From Magnetospirillum sp. SS-4 (GTDB taxonomy: Bacteria; Pseudomonadota; Alphaproteobacteria; Rhodospirillales; Magnetospirillaceae), in NCBI RefSeq assembly GCF_902729425.1, contig NZ_LR746531.1, positions 93,052-157,051 of the forward strand: a stretch of DNA of 64,000 bases, in the 5' to 3' direction. Below are positions 45,745 to 56,433 of the stretch, one piece after another. Both the position numbers and the translations under genes were made by a program. How positions within the stretch are numbered: the first letter of the stretch is position 1; each line of letters starts with the position of its first letter. The notes under the pieces are model-generated. The model had not been told where the DNA came from. It made no database searches and saw only the letters and a program-made list of their open reading frames with translations.

Positions 45745-46515
45745 TCATCGCGCCCATCCGGGCTTGCGCTTTTCCAGAAAGGCGGAGACGCCTTCCTGGC
45801 CCTCGTCGCTGGCGCGGATATCGGCGATCTGCACCGCCGTCCAGTCGCGCAACGTCCCGTCCAGCGAATCGTCGGCGACCCGGCGGATCAGCCGCTTGGC
45901 CGCCGCCATGGCCTTGGGCGAATTGGCCGCCAGCCGGTTCAGCCAGCCGTCCCGGACCTCGTCCAGCCGGTCCGGCGCCACCATCTCGTGCACCAGCCCC
46001 GAGGCCAGCGCCGTGGCTGCGCCGAACACCTCGGCGGTGATTGAGTAGCGCCGCGCCAGCCGCCCGCCCATGGCGCGAACCACGAACGGGCTGATGGCCG
46101 CCGGAATCAGGCCCAGCTTGACCTCGGACAGGCAGAACGTCGCCCCTTCGGCCGCCACCGCCAGATCGCAGCAGGCCACCAGCCCGACGCCGCCGCCATA
46201 GGCGGCGCCCTGGACCACGCCGATCACCGGGCGGGGGCAGGAATCGATCGCCTCCATCAGGCCGGACAGCGCCTTGGCGTCGGCCAGATTCTCGGCCGGG
46301 GAATTGCCGGCCATGCGCTTCATCCAGGCGAGATCGCCGCCGGCGGAAAAGCTCTTGCCGGTGCTTTGCAGCACCACGGCGCGAACGTCATCGACATCGG
46401 AGAACGCGGCGGTCAGCTCCGTGATCAGGACATCGTCGAAGGCGTTGTGGCGGTCGGGGCGATTGAGGGTGACGAAGCGGACGCCGTCCCTGGTCTCGAT
46501 GAGAAGGGTGCTCAT
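45745..46515 (-). CDS. liuC: enoyl-CoA hydratase, probable methylglutaconyl-CoA hydratase
   Basis: Crotonase-fold enzyme of 256 aa. The oxyanion-hole segments are visible (SFSAGGDLAWMK and GAAYGGGVGLVACCDLAVA), and SEVKLGLIPAAISP carries a catalytic glutamate position. The liu context points to hydration of 3-methylglutaconyl-CoA to HMG-CoA. Confidence 0.88.
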   Translation of the reverse strand: MSTLLIETRDGVRFVTLNRPDRHNAFDDVLITELTAAFSDVDDVRAVVLQSTGKSFSAGGDLAWMKRMAGNSPAENLADAKALSGLMEAIDSCPRPVIGVVQGAAYGGGVGLVACCDLAVAAEGATFCLSEVKLGLIPAAISPFVVRAMGGRLARRYSITAEVFGAATALASGLVHEMVAPDRLDEVRDGWLNRLAANSPKAMAAAKRLIRRVADDSLDGTLRDWTAVQIADIRASDEGQEGVSAFLEKRKPGWAR

Positions 46516-46548
46516 CGGCTTCTTCCGTGGTGGGGAAACAGTGAATTA

Positions 46549-46641
46549 ACCACAGAGACACAGAGGCACAGAGAAAACACAGAGGAAATTTTCTTATTTG
46601 TTTTTCTCTGTGCCATCTCTGTGCCTCTGTGTCTCTGTGGT
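46549..46641. repeat. palindromic intergenic repeat (CACAGAG family) with 26-bp perfect arms
   Basis: In the mccB-liuC gap two 26-base arms (46549-46574 and 46616-46641; starts ACCACAGAGACACAGAGG, ends in the complementary GTGTCTCTGTGGT) are perfect complements around a 41-base centre. Translations of such repeats (HRGTE... and SLCLCVSVV) are often annotated as protein ends, and the frame here shows exactly that. Confidence 0.85.
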
Positions 46642-46702
46642 GAATACCCCGGCATGAAGCGCAGAGTCCGGCAGACGTCCTGAAAAGCCAATTCCGCCTC
46701 CC

Positions 46703-48310
<1,608 letters not shown>

Positions 48311-48338
48311 GGCCGGCTGTTCCACTTTTTCATCGTCA

Positions 48339-48387
48339 CCCCCGGACTTGATCCGGGGGTCCATGGATGGCCGGGTCAAGCCCGGCC
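48339..48387. repeat. two adjacent palindromic repeats (CCCCCGGA... and GGCCGGG... types)
   Basis: In the ivd-mccB gap, CCCCCGGACTTGATCCGGGGG (8-bp stem, loop CTTGA) lies at 48339-48359, and GGCCGGGTCAAGCCCGGCC (7-bp stem, loop TCAAG) lies at 48369-48387. The two loops are complementary to each other. Both types are common in alphaproteobacterial gaps. Confidence 0.8.
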
Positions 48388-48419
48388 ATGACGGTTGGCG
48401 AAGGAGGCGATGAGGAGGA

Positions 48420-49589
48420 TTACCTGGTCTCTTCGAACAGCTCGCGGCCGATCAACATCCGGCGGATCTCGCTGGTGCCGGCGCCGATCTCGTAGAGCTT
48501 GGCATCGCGCAGCAGCCGGCCGGTGGCGTATTCGTTGATATAGCCGTTGCCGCCCAGGGCCTGGATCGCCTCCAGCGCCATCCAGGTGGCCTTCTCGGCG
48601 GCATAGAGAATGACGCCGGCCGCGTCCTTGCGGCTTGTCTCGCCACGATTGCAGGCCCTGGCCACCGCATAGGTGTAGGCACGGCAGGCGTTGAAGGTGG
48701 TGTACATGTCGGCCAGCTTGCCCTGCATCAGCTGGAACATGCCGATGGGCTGACCGAACTGGTGACGGTCGTGGACATAGGGAACCACGATGTCCATGCA
48801 GGCGGCCATGATGCCGAGCGGCCCGCCCGACAGCACGACGCGCTCGTAATCCAGGCCGCTCATCAGCACGTTGACGCCCTTGCCGACGGCGTTCAGCACG
48901 TTCTCTTCCGGCACCTCGCAATCCTGGAACACCAGCTCGCCGGTGTTGGAGCCGCGCATGCCCAGCTTGTCCAGCTTCTGCGCCACCGAGAACCCCTTGA
49001 AATTCTTTTCCACCAGGAAGGTGGTGATGCCCCTTGGCCCGGCATTCACGTCGGTCTTGGCGTAGACCACGATCACATTGGCGTCGGGGCCGTTGGTGAT
49101 CCACATCTTGGTGCCGTTGAGGATATAGCGGTCGCCCTTCTTCTCGGCCTTCAGCTTCATGGACACCACGTCCGAGCCGGCATTGGGCTCGCTCATGGCC
49201 AGGGCGCCGATATATTCGCCGCTGATCAGCCTGGGCAGGTACTTCTTCTTCTGCGCCTCGTTGCCGTTGCGGCGGATCTGGTTGACGCAGAGATTGGAAT
49301 GCGCCCCGTAGGACAGCCCCACCGAGGCCGAGGCCCGGCTGATCTCCTCCATGGCGATGACATGCTCCAGATAGGTCATGCCGGCGCCGCCGTATTCCTC
49401 CTCGACGGTGATGCCCAGCAGGCCCATCCCGCCCATCTTGCGCCACAGGTGATTGGGAAACTCGTTGCTGCGGTCGATCTCGGCCGCCAGGGGGGCGATC
49501 TCGGCGGCGGCGAAGGCCGCCACCTGATCGCGCAGCATATCGGCGGTCTCGCCCAGATCGAAGTTCAGCGCCGAGGTGAAGCCAGCCAT
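48420..49589 (-). CDS. ivd: isovaleryl-CoA dehydrogenase
   Basis: First enzyme of the operon: isovaleryl-CoA to 3-methylcrotonyl-CoA, with FAD. The acyl-CoA dehydrogenase fold is visible ([30 protein letters not shown]). E249 in [11 protein letters not shown] occupies the catalytic position specific to isovaleryl-CoA dehydrogenase (human Glu254), which favours this assignment over other acyl-CoA dehydrogenases. Length is 389 aa. Confidence 0.93.
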   Translation of the reverse strand: MAGFTSALNFDLGETADMLRDQVAAFAAAEIAPLAAEIDRSNEFPNHLWRKMGGMGLLGITVEEEYGGAGMTYLEHVIAMEEISRASASVGLSYGAHSNLCVNQIRRNGNEAQKKKYLPRLISGEYIGALAMSEPNAGSDVVSMKLKAEKKGDRYILNGTKMWITNGPDANVIVVYAKTDVNAGPRGITTFLVEKNFKGFSVAQKLDKLGMRGSNTGELVFQDCEVPEENVLNAVGKGVNVLMSGLDYERVVLSGGPLGIMAACMDIVVPYVHDRHQFGQPIGMFQLMQGKLADMYTTFNACRAYTYAVARACNRGETSRKDAAGVILYAAEKATWMALEAIQALGGNGYINEYATGRLLRDAKLYEIGAGTSEIRRMLIGRELFEETR

Positions 49590-49624
49590 TCGTCAATCTC
49601 CCATCCGCGGAAAGCCATTAAACG

Positions 49625-49652
49625 ATCATACGTTTTTTTAATTCGGTCGCAA
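49625..49652 (-). promoter_or_regulatory. promoter of the liu operon with inverted repeat
   Basis: Read on the minus strand, TTGCGA (49652-49647), 16 bases, then TATGAT (49630-49625). An inverted repeat AAACG-N6-CGTTT (49620-49635 on the plus strand) spans the -10 box, a plausible operator. No regulator gene is next to the operon. Confidence 0.5.
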
Positions 49653-49658
49653 GGAATT

Positions 49659-50603
49659 TTACATCCCGCCGGCCAGCACGATCCAGGCCGGCATCAGAAC
49701 CGCCGCCGCCAGGGTCTGGGCCGACAGCATGGTGGCGACCAGCGGCGCGTCGCCGCCCATCTGGCGGGCGAAGATGTAGGAGACCGGCGCCGCCGGCAGG
49801 GCGGCGTAGGCGACGCAAGCGGTGAGGCTTAGGCCGTCCAGTCCGAGGGCATGCCCCATGGCCAGCGCCAGCAGCGGCATCAGGGCCATCTTGGCGGCGA
49901 TGGAGAGCGCCACCGAGACGCCGGCTCGGCGGAGCGTCCGCAGCGACAGCCCGGCCCCCACCGCCAGCAGCCCCAGCGGCAGCGAGGCTCCGGCCAGGAT
50001 GTCGAGGAACGCCGAGACCGGCGCCGGCAAGGCGAATCCGGTCAGGTTGAGGCCGATGCCGAAGACGCAGGCGATGATCAGCGGATTGGTGACGATGGAC
50101 CTCGCCACCGCGCTCCATCGCATGGACTGCCCGCCGTCGGAGCGCCCCCAGCGCAGCATCACCGGAATGAACACCAGATTGACCAGCGGCACCACCATGG
50201 CCGTGCAGATGGCGATCAGCGCCACGCCGTCGCCGCCCCACAGGCCGGCGGCGGCGGCCAGCCCGACATAGGTGTTGGGACGGGTGGCGCATTGCAGCAG
50301 CGAGGTCAGGCCGGGACCGTCGAGGCCGACCGGCGGCCGGGTCAACGGTCCGGCCAGGACGACGCCGAATCCGAGGACCAGAAGCACCACCAGCCCCTCG
50401 ACCGCCATGATCTCGGCCACCGGCAACCCCGACAGCGGCGCCTTGGCCAGACTGACCACCAGCAGGGCCGGAAAGAAGATGTAGAGGGTCGCGCGTTCGG
50501 CCGGCATCCAGAAACCGTCGTCGAGCCATTGGCGCGAACGCATCTGGTGCCCCAGCGCGATCAGCAGGACCACGGGAATCAGCGCCGCCAGGATGGTGCC
50601 CAT
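49659..50603 (-). CDS. AEC-family (auxin efflux carrier type) transporter
   Basis: Inner-membrane secondary transporter of 314 aa with about ten predicted helices and the internal repeat of AEC carriers (FFPALLVVSLAKAPL and PNTYVGLAAAAGL in the first half; SLPLGLLAVGAGLSL in the second). AEC proteins often export organic acids or related anions. The substrate is unknown. It starts one base before the cNMP-binding gene ends. Confidence 0.85.
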   Translation of the reverse strand: MGTILAALIPVVLLIALGHQMRSRQWLDDGFWMPAERATLYIFFPALLVVSLAKAPLSGLPVAEIMAVEGLVVLLVLGFGVVLAGPLTRPPVGLDGPGLTSLLQCATRPNTYVGLAAAAGLWGGDGVALIAICTAMVVPLVNLVFIPVMLRWGRSDGGQSMRWSAVARSIVTNPLIIACVFGIGLNLTGFALPAPVSAFLDILAGASLPLGLLAVGAGLSLRTLRRAGVSVALSIAAKMALMPLLALAMGHALGLDGLSLTACVAYAALPAAPVSYIFARQMGGDAPLVATMLSAQTLAAAVLMPAWIVLAGGM

Positions 50604-50604
50604 G

Positions 50605-51012
50605 TCAGGTCTCGATCCCGTGCTCCTGCAAGGTGGCCCTGGCGTCGGCCAGATCCTTGCCCATCTCGCGGATGGTGCTGAGCAGCGACAGGATCAAGCT
50701 ATTAAGGCCGGGCGGCGCCGGTTCCATCATGACGCGGATGGCGTCCTTGCCCAGAACCAGGCAGGTCACGTCGTCATCGGCCAGCGCGCCGGCCATGCGC
50801 GGGGCGTCGTCGATCATGGACAATTCGCCGAACACCTGGAACGGCCAGACGCGGCCGATGGTCACCCGCTTGCCCGCCACCGTCTTGAAGATGCGCACGG
50901 TGCCCTGCTGAAGCATGTAGGCCTCGGTGCCGGCGTCACCCTCGCGAAAGATCACGCTGCCCTTGGCGAAACTGCGCCGTTCGGGTGTTCCCGCTTTCCT
51001 GTCGGTCATCAT
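50605..51012 (-). CDS. cyclic nucleotide-binding domain protein without DNA-binding domain
   Basis: A 135-residue protein made of one cNMP-binding domain (GSVIFREGDAGTEAYMLQQG and FGELSMIDDAPRMAGALA, a phosphate-binding-cassette-like stretch), without the helix-turn-helix of CRP/FNR proteins. It may bind a nucleotide and act on a partner protein. Two adjacent ATGs (51012 and 51009) are possible starts next to GGGGGG. It is followed by the AEC gene two bases away. Confidence 0.78.
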   Translation of the reverse strand: MMTDRKAGTPERRSFAKGSVIFREGDAGTEAYMLQQGTVRIFKTVAGKRVTIGRVWPFQVFGELSMIDDAPRMAGALADDDVTCLVLGKDAIRVMMEPAPPGLNSLILSLLSTIREMGKDLADARATLQEHGIET

Positions 51013-51325
51013 CCCCCCGTTTTTTTCCGGTCGGCCCGAACGGCATAACCCCGAACAGCATAACGTGGAATCATCGCCGGCGGGAAACGCCAATTATCCC
51101 GCGGCGCCACCGTGCGCGCAGGATTCACCCCCTTGCCGGAACAGGTCTCCGGCGAAGATCAGGGCGACCGTCAGCAGGCCCGTCCGATATGGCCGGAGCC
51201 TGCCACCGCCCGCCAGTCCGCCGAGTCCGCGACCACTTCCGGCCTCATCCGGACGGACGAGGCCGTGTCGCCGCCGGAACGGCGGCGGGAGCGGGAACGT
51301 TCCCGGCGTGTTGGTCTCGGTTCCC
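51013..51325. other. intergenic region between the cNMP-binding gene and the FlaG-like gene
   Basis: About 310 bases. It holds a hairpin CGCCGCC/GGCGGCG (51269-51287) and a 14-base palindrome CGGGAACGTTCCCG (51292-51305) downstream of the FlaG-like gene, which may end its transcript. The open frames across it show no family sequence and no clear ribosome binding site. Confidence 0.5.
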
Positions 51326-51772
51326 TCAGCCGCCCACCGGCTTGACGCCGCCAGAGCCCGCCACGGAAGACGCACCCGCGGTGCCCGATCCGGTCGATGG
51401 CGGCGGAGCGGCCGGAGCCGGAGCCACCGAGGCGGCGGCCGCAAGGGTCGCGGCGCCGTCCGCCGGCGCAGCCTGGGCTGCGGCCTGCGGGTCCGGAGCA
51501 CTGCCCTGGACGCGCTGATATTCCTCGACGACCTTCTTGGACGGATACTGGTCCAGTTCCTCGCCGGTCGAACCGTCGCGAACCACCAGCAAGGCGAGGC
51601 CGGTGTCGCTGTCAACCTTGATGACTGGGCTGGTAAAGGCGATCTGTTCCGCCGGGGACGGAGCCTGCTTCCGAACAGCCTCGGATTCATGGCTCGGGGG
51701 TGGCGGATGAGGCACCTGCGTCTCGGAAGCCGAGGCGCGCGGGCCGACATTGGCTGCAATCGAGGTGGACAT
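51326..51772 (-). CDS. FlaG-like domain protein with Ala/Pro-rich tail
   Basis: A 148-residue protein. The central part (VIKVDSDTGLALLVVRDG, then GEELDQYPSKKVVEEYQR) resembles the FlaG domain, which in other bacteria affects flagellar filament length. Flanks are Ala/Pro-rich and look disordered. AGGAGGG lies before the ATG. No flagellar gene is nearby in the window, so the flagellar link is based on domain likeness alone. Confidence 0.6.
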   Translation of the reverse strand: MSTSIAANVGPRASASETQVPHPPPPSHESEAVRKQAPSPAEQIAFTSPVIKVDSDTGLALLVVRDGSTGEELDQYPSKKVVEEYQRVQGSAPDPQAAAQAAPADGAATLAAAASVAPAPAAPPPSTGSGTAGASSVAGSGGVKPVGG

Positions 51773-51956
51773 TCTGCCCTCCTATCTGGGTTGTTGCCTG
51801 TGCACGGGGACGATCCTTTTCGACAGCCCCCTGGCGAAATACCTTCTGGCACAGGCTATACACTGCCCACAATTCGCAACAAAATGCAACAGCATTCTGG
51901 ACCGTCCGCGCCGGCCGCCATCCCCCCGAAACCGGGCCGGGGACCGAATTTTTCGC

Positions 51957-51985
51957 TTGCAACCCACCTTCGGAACCCATATGTT
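51957..51985 (+). promoter_or_regulatory. promoter of the tRNA-Ala gene
   Basis: TTGCAA (51957-51962) and TATGTT (51980-51985) are separated by 17 bases, 44 bases before the tRNA. It is consistent with a sigma-70 promoter for a single tRNA gene. Confidence 0.6.
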
Positions 51986-52029
51986 CCGCCTCCACCGACG
52001 GGGCCCCAAGCCCGGCGGAACGAAATTCA

Positions 52030-52105
<76 letters not shown>

Positions 52106-52114
52106 AACCAAAGC

Positions 52115-52144
52115 AAGGGCCTGGCCGGCGACGGCCAGGCCCTT
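52115..52144 (+). terminator. terminator of the tRNA gene
   Basis: AAGGGCCTGGCC and GGCCAGGCCCTT form a perfect 12-bp stem around a 6-base loop, followed by TCGCTTTT, ten bases after the tRNA. Confidence 0.8.
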
Positions 52145-52201
52145 TCGCTTTTGCGAGTCCATGTCTGGCCCCCGCGGGGGCGATTGCACTATGGTGCTTC
52201 G

Positions 52202-53182
52202 ATGGCCCAGTCCGAAACCAGCCCCACCCTGCCCGCCCCCATCCGGCCCGCGACCGCCGCCGCCATCGCCGAGGCGGCCGAGATCCTGCGCGACGGCGGA
52301 TTGGTGGCCTTTCCCACCGAGACCGTCTACGGACTGGGCGGCGACGCCACCTGCGACCGCGCAGTCGCCGCCATCTTCGAGGCCAAGGGCCGCCCCAGCT
52401 TCAACCCGCTGATCGCCCACGTCGCCTCGCTGGAACAGGCGGAAGCCCTGGTGGAGATGACCCTGGACGCCCGCAGGCTGGCGGCACGCTTCTGGCCGGG
52501 GCCGCTGACCCTGGTGCTGCCGCGCCGCCCCGATTCACCGGTATCGCTGCTTGCCTCCGCCGGCCTCGATTCCGTCGCCGTGCGCATGCCCGACCATCCG
52601 GTGGCGCTGGCGCTGATCGCGGCGGCCGGCCGGCCGCTGGCGGCGCCCTCGGCCAACCGGTCCGGCGCCGTCAGCCCCACCGAGGCCGGCCACGTCGCCG
52701 AATGCCTGGGCGGACGGGTCGCCCTGATCCTGGACGGAGGTCCCTGCCGGGTCGGCGTCGAATCCACCGTCCTCGACCTGTCCGGCGACCGTCCCGCCGT
52801 GCTGCGCCCCGGCGGCATCGAAGTGGAGACCCTGGAGGCCGTGCTGGGGCTGGCCCTGCCTCACGGCGCCGACCGCCCGGACGCGCCCCGCTCGCCCGGC
52901 CAGATGGAAAGCCACTACGCGCCCGGCCTGCCGGTGCGCCCCGACGCCGCCTTTGCCGAATCCGGCGAGGCGCTGCTGGGCTTCGGCCCGGCCGAAGCGG
53001 CCACACTGAACCTGTCGCCGTCGGGCGACCTGGAGGAAGCCGCCGCCAACCTGTTCGCCATGCTGCGCGCCCTCGACCGGCCGGAATACGGCGGCATCGC
53101 GGTGATGCCCATTCCCCGATACGGCCTGGGCCTCGCCATCAACGACCGCCTGCGCCGCGCCGCCGCCCCGAGGCCGAAATGA
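52202..53182 (+). CDS. threonylcarbamoyl-AMP synthase, Sua5 type
   Basis: Makes threonylcarbamoyl-AMP for the universal t6A37 tRNA modification. The YrdC domain is seen in LVAFPTETVYGLGGDA, KGRPSFNPLIAHV, APSANRSGAVSPT, and a C-terminal Sua5 extension is present (SPGQMESHYAPGLPV, typical linker). Length is 326 aa from the ATG at 52202, the longer Sua5 form. An upstream in-frame start at 52061 lies inside the tRNA and is rejected. The stop overlaps the next gene. Confidence 0.92.
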   Translation: MAQSETSPTLPAPIRPATAAAIAEAAEILRDGGLVAFPTETVYGLGGDATCDRAVAAIFEAKGRPSFNPLIAHVASLEQAEALVEMTLDARRLAARFWPGPLTLVLPRRPDSPVSLLASAGLDSVAVRMPDHPVALALIAAAGRPLAAPSANRSGAVSPTEAGHVAECLGGRVALILDGGPCRVGVESTVLDLSGDRPAVLRPGGIEVETLEAVLGLALPHGADRPDAPRSPGQMESHYAPGLPVRPDAAFAESGEALLGFGPAEAATLNLSPSGDLEEAAANLFAMLRALDRPEYGGIAVMPIPRYGLGLAINDRLRRAAAPRPK

Positions 53183-54591
53183 GCCTGATCGATCGGCTTG
53201 CCGCCGTCGTCGGCCCCGGCAACGTGCTGATCGGAAGCGATCTCGCCCCCTATCTGGAGGAGGAGCGCGGCCTGTTCCACGGCGCCGCCCTGGCGGCGGT
53301 ACGGCCGGGGTCCACCGCCGAGGTCGCCGAGGTGGTCAAGGCCTGCGCCGAAGCCGGCATCGCCATGGTCCCCCAGGGCGGCAATACCGGCCTGTGCGGC
53401 GGCGGCGTCCCGCCCGAGCACGGCCGGGCGGTGGTGATCTCCACCGAGCGCCTGACCCGCATCCGCCATGTGGACGCCGTCGATTTCACCCTGACCGCCG
53501 AGGCCGGCTGCGTCCTGGCCAGCCTGCAACAGGCGGCCGGGCAGGCGGGCTGCCTGTTCCCGCTCAGCCTGGGGGCGGAAGGATCGTGCCGCATCGGCGG
53601 CAACATCTCGACCAATGCCGGCGGCACCAACGTGCTGCGCTACGGCGCCACCCGCGACCTGGTGCTGGGCCTGGAGGTGGTGCTGCCCGACGGCCGGGTG
53701 TGGAACGGGCTGAAGCGGCTGCGCAAGGACAATACCGGCTACGCCCTGCATCACCTGTTCATCGGCGCGGAAGGAACGCTGGGCATCGTCACCGCTGCCG
53801 TGCTGAAGCTGTTTCCCGCCGTGGCCGAGCGCCAGACCGCCCTGGTCGCCCTGCCCGATCCCGATGCCGCCCTGGCGCTGCTGGGCCGCGCCCGGCGCGC
53901 CAGCGGCGATTGCGTCACCGCCTGCGAACTGATGCCCCGCATCGGCCTCGACCTGGGGCTGACCCATGTCGACGGGCTGCGCGATCCCTTCGCGGCGCGG
54001 CACCCCTGGTACCTGCTGCTGGAACTGTCGTCGTCGCGGCCGGGCGGCCTGCGCGAGGCCCTGGAAGGCATCCTGGCCGACGCCCTGGTCGACGGATCGG
54101 CCCTGGACGCGGTGCTGGCCGAAAGCCACGAGCAGCGAAGCGCGCTGTGGCGCCTGCGCGAATCCATCCCCGAGGCCCAGAAGCGGGAAGGCGGCTCCAT
54201 CAAGCATGACGTGTCGGTGGCGACGTCGCGGGTGCCCGAGATGATCCGCCGCTGCACCGAGGCGGTGGAGCGGGCGCTGCCCGGCGTGCGGGTGGTGGCG
54301 TTCGGCCATCTGGGCGACGGCAACACCCATTTCAACCTGACCCAGCCCGTGGGCGGCGATAAACAGGCGTTCCTGGCCGAATGGGGCCGCATGAACCGCA
54401 TCGTCCACGACATCGTGGCCGGGATGGACGGCTCCATCTCGGCCGAGCACGGCATCGGCCGGCTGAAGGTGGACGAAATGCTCCATTACAAGCCGGCGGT
54501 GGACATCGACCTGATGCGCCGCCTAAAGTCGGCCATCGACCCGTCGGGACTGATGAATCCCGGCAAGATCATCCCCCCCCGGATCACCTGA
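53179..54591 (+). CDS. FAD-linked oxidase, GlcD / D-2-hydroxyglutarate dehydrogenase-like
   Basis: Flavoprotein of 470 aa with a PCMH FAD-binding domain (VPQGGNTGLCGGGVP; GGNISTNAGGTNVLRYG) and the FAD-oxidase C-terminal domain (FGHLGDGNTHFNL; SAEHGIGRLK). It oxidises a 2-hydroxy acid such as D-2-hydroxyglutarate, D-lactate or glycolate; sequence alone does not decide. The ATGA overlap with the Sua5 gene indicates coupling. Confidence 0.88.
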   Translation: MSLIDRLAAVVGPGNVLIGSDLAPYLEEERGLFHGAALAAVRPGSTAEVAEVVKACAEAGIAMVPQGGNTGLCGGGVPPEHGRAVVISTERLTRIRHVDAVDFTLTAEAGCVLASLQQAAGQAGCLFPLSLGAEGSCRIGGNISTNAGGTNVLRYGATRDLVLGLEVVLPDGRVWNGLKRLRKDNTGYALHHLFIGAEGTLGIVTAAVLKLFPAVAERQTALVALPDPDAALALLGRARRASGDCVTACELMPRIGLDLGLTHVDGLRDPFAARHPWYLLLELSSSRPGGLREALEGILADALVDGSALDAVLAESHEQRSALWRLRESIPEAQKREGGSIKHDVSVATSRVPEMIRRCTEAVERALPGVRVVAFGHLGDGNTHFNLTQPVGGDKQAFLAEWGRMNRIVHDIVAGMDGSISAEHGIGRLKVDEMLHYKPAVDIDLMRRLKSAIDPSGLMNPGKIIPPRIT

Positions 54592-54603
54592 CCAGAGACC
54601 GCA

Positions 54604-56391
54604 ATGCCCACCTTCACCGCGCCGACCAGGGACATGGCCTTCGCCATCGAGGAGATCGGCGAGCTTGTCCGCATCAACGCCCTGCCCGGCCACGACGAGG
54701 CCACGCCCGATCTGGTGGTGGCGGTGCTGGAGGAGGCCGGCCGCTTCGCCGCCTCGGCGCTGGCGCCGCTCAATCCGGTGGGCGACCGCGAGGGCTGCGC
54801 CCTGGACAACGGCAAGGTGACGCTGCCGCCCGGCTTCGCCGCCGCCTACCGCCAGTTCGTCAAGGCCGGCTGGAACGCGGTGCCGTTCGATGCCGAGCAC
54901 GGCGGCCAGGGCCTGCCCTGGCTGGTGGGAACGGCGGTTCAGGAACTCTGGCACTCGGCCAACATGGCCTTCGCCCTGATTCCGATGCTGACCCAGGGCG
55001 CGGTGGAACTGCTGTCCAGTCACGGCACCAATGACCAGAAGGCCCTGTTCCTGCCCAAGCTGGTCAGCGGCCAATGGACCGGAACCATGAACCTGACCGA
55101 GCCCAATGCCGGCTCGGACGTCGGCGCGCTGCGGGCCCGCGCCACCCGCGACAACGGGCAGTACCGCATCCGCGGCCAGAAGATCTTCATCACCGGCGGC
55201 GACCACGACGCCGCCGAGAACATCGTCCACCTGGTGCTGGCCCGCCTGCCCGACGCGCCGCCCGGCGTCAAGGGCGTCTCGCTGTTCCTGGTGCCGAAGG
55301 TGCTGGTCAACCCCGACGGCAGCATGGGCCGGCGCAACGACGTCAAGTGCATCAAGCTGGAACACAAGCTGGGCATCCACGGCTCGCCCACCTGCGTCAT
55401 GGCGTTCGGCGAGGAGGAAGGCGCCGTCGGAACCCTGGTCGGGCGCGAGAACCAGGGACTCGCCCTGATGTTCACCATGATGAACAACGCCCGCCTCGCG
55501 GTCGGGCTGGAAGGCATCGCCCAGGCCGAGCGCGCCCGCCAGAAGGCGGTGGCCTACGCCCGCGAGCGGGTCCAGGGCGTCGCCCCCGGCTTCGACGCCC
55601 CCGGCCCCATCATCCGCCATCCCGACGTGCGGCGCATGCTGATGACCCAGCGGGCGCTGACCGAGACGACGCGGGCGCTGGCCTATTACGCCGCCTCGCG
55701 CATGGACCTGTCGCGGCGCCACCCCGACAAGGCCGAGCGCGCCCACGCCCACGCCCGGCTCGACCTGTTGATTCCCATGGTCAAGGCCTGGGGAACCGCC
55801 TCGGGCGTCCGAGTCGCCGACCTGACCATTCAGGTGTTCGGCGGCATGGGCTTCATGGAAGAGGCCGGCGTGGCGCAGCACCTGCGCGACGTCCGCATCA
55901 CCCCCATCTACGAAGGCACCAACGGCATCCAGGCCATGGACCTGATCGGCCGCAAGCTGATCCGCGACAATGGCGAGGTCCTGCGCGACTTCATCGCCGA
56001 GCTGCGGGTGCTGGACGCGCCGCTGGCCCAGTTGAGGGCCGAACCCTTTCCCGCCATCCGTCGCCAGCTGGCGGCGGCCATCTTCGCCGCCTCGTCGGCC
56101 ATGGAGCACATCCTTCGCGTCCATGCCGACGACCCACATCTGGCCGGGGCGGCGGCGACGCCCTTCCTCGACCTGCTGGCCATCACCACCGGCGGCTGGC
56201 TGTCGGCCCGTATGGCCCTGGCGGCCAAGCGGCGGCTGGACGAGGGCGATTCCGACGACGCCTTCCTGTCGGCCAAGATCGCCACCGCCCATTTCTACGC
56301 CGAGGACATCCTGCCCGAGGCCGGCGCCCTGCTGGCCGCCATCGAGGCCGGATCGGCGCCGGTGATGTCCATGCCGTCCGACTGGTTTTAA
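54604..56391 (+). CDS. acyl-CoA dehydrogenase, long form with C-terminal domain
   Basis: FAD enzyme of 595 aa. The catalytic-base region is PIYEGTNGIQAMDL, the family glutamate included, and [16 protein letters not shown] is typical. The extra C-terminal domain of about 150 residues places it among DmdC-like or FadE-like long dehydrogenases. Substrate is unknown. It follows the FAD oxidase by 12 bases. Confidence 0.88.
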   Translation: MPTFTAPTRDMAFAIEEIGELVRINALPGHDEATPDLVVAVLEEAGRFAASALAPLNPVGDREGCALDNGKVTLPPGFAAAYRQFVKAGWNAVPFDAEHGGQGLPWLVGTAVQELWHSANMAFALIPMLTQGAVELLSSHGTNDQKALFLPKLVSGQWTGTMNLTEPNAGSDVGALRARATRDNGQYRIRGQKIFITGGDHDAAENIVHLVLARLPDAPPGVKGVSLFLVPKVLVNPDGSMGRRNDVKCIKLEHKLGIHGSPTCVMAFGEEEGAVGTLVGRENQGLALMFTMMNNARLAVGLEGIAQAERARQKAVAYARERVQGVAPGFDAPGPIIRHPDVRRMLMTQRALTETTRALAYYAASRMDLSRRHPDKAERAHAHARLDLLIPMVKAWGTASGVRVADLTIQVFGGMGFMEEAGVAQHLRDVRITPIYEGTNGIQAMDLIGRKLIRDNGEVLRDFIAELRVLDAPLAQLRAEPFPAIRRQLAAAIFAASSAMEHILRVHADDPHLAGAAATPFLDLLAITTGGWLSARMALAAKRRLDEGDSDDAFLSAKIATAHFYAEDILPEAGALLAAIEAGSAPVMSMPSDWF

Positions 56392-56404
56392 ACGCTGTTC
56401 GGCA

Positions 56405-56433
56405 CCGCGGGGGATGTCTATAATCCCCCCGCG
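56405..56433 (+). promoter_or_regulatory. hairpin containing a perfect TATAAT directly before lptF
   Basis: TATAAT (56419-56424) lies in the loop region of an inverted repeat CCGCGGGGGAT / ATCCCCCCGCG (56405-56415 and 56423-56433, one unpaired C) that touches the lptF start codon. As a -10 box it would put the transcript start one to three bases before the ATG. No good -35 box is visible. Confidence 0.45.

Noticed and set aside
46512..46660. Protein-like ends HRGTE and SLCLCVSVV near liuC
   Set aside because: They are translations of the CACAGAG inverted repeat.
48311..48379. N-terminal extension [12 protein letters not shown] of mccB
   Set aside because: This is the translation of a palindromic repeat and is not conserved protein sequence.
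51847..51862. Sigma-54-like TGGCAC box upstream of the tRNA
   Set aside because: The second element is ATACA where TTGC is required, so it does not fit.
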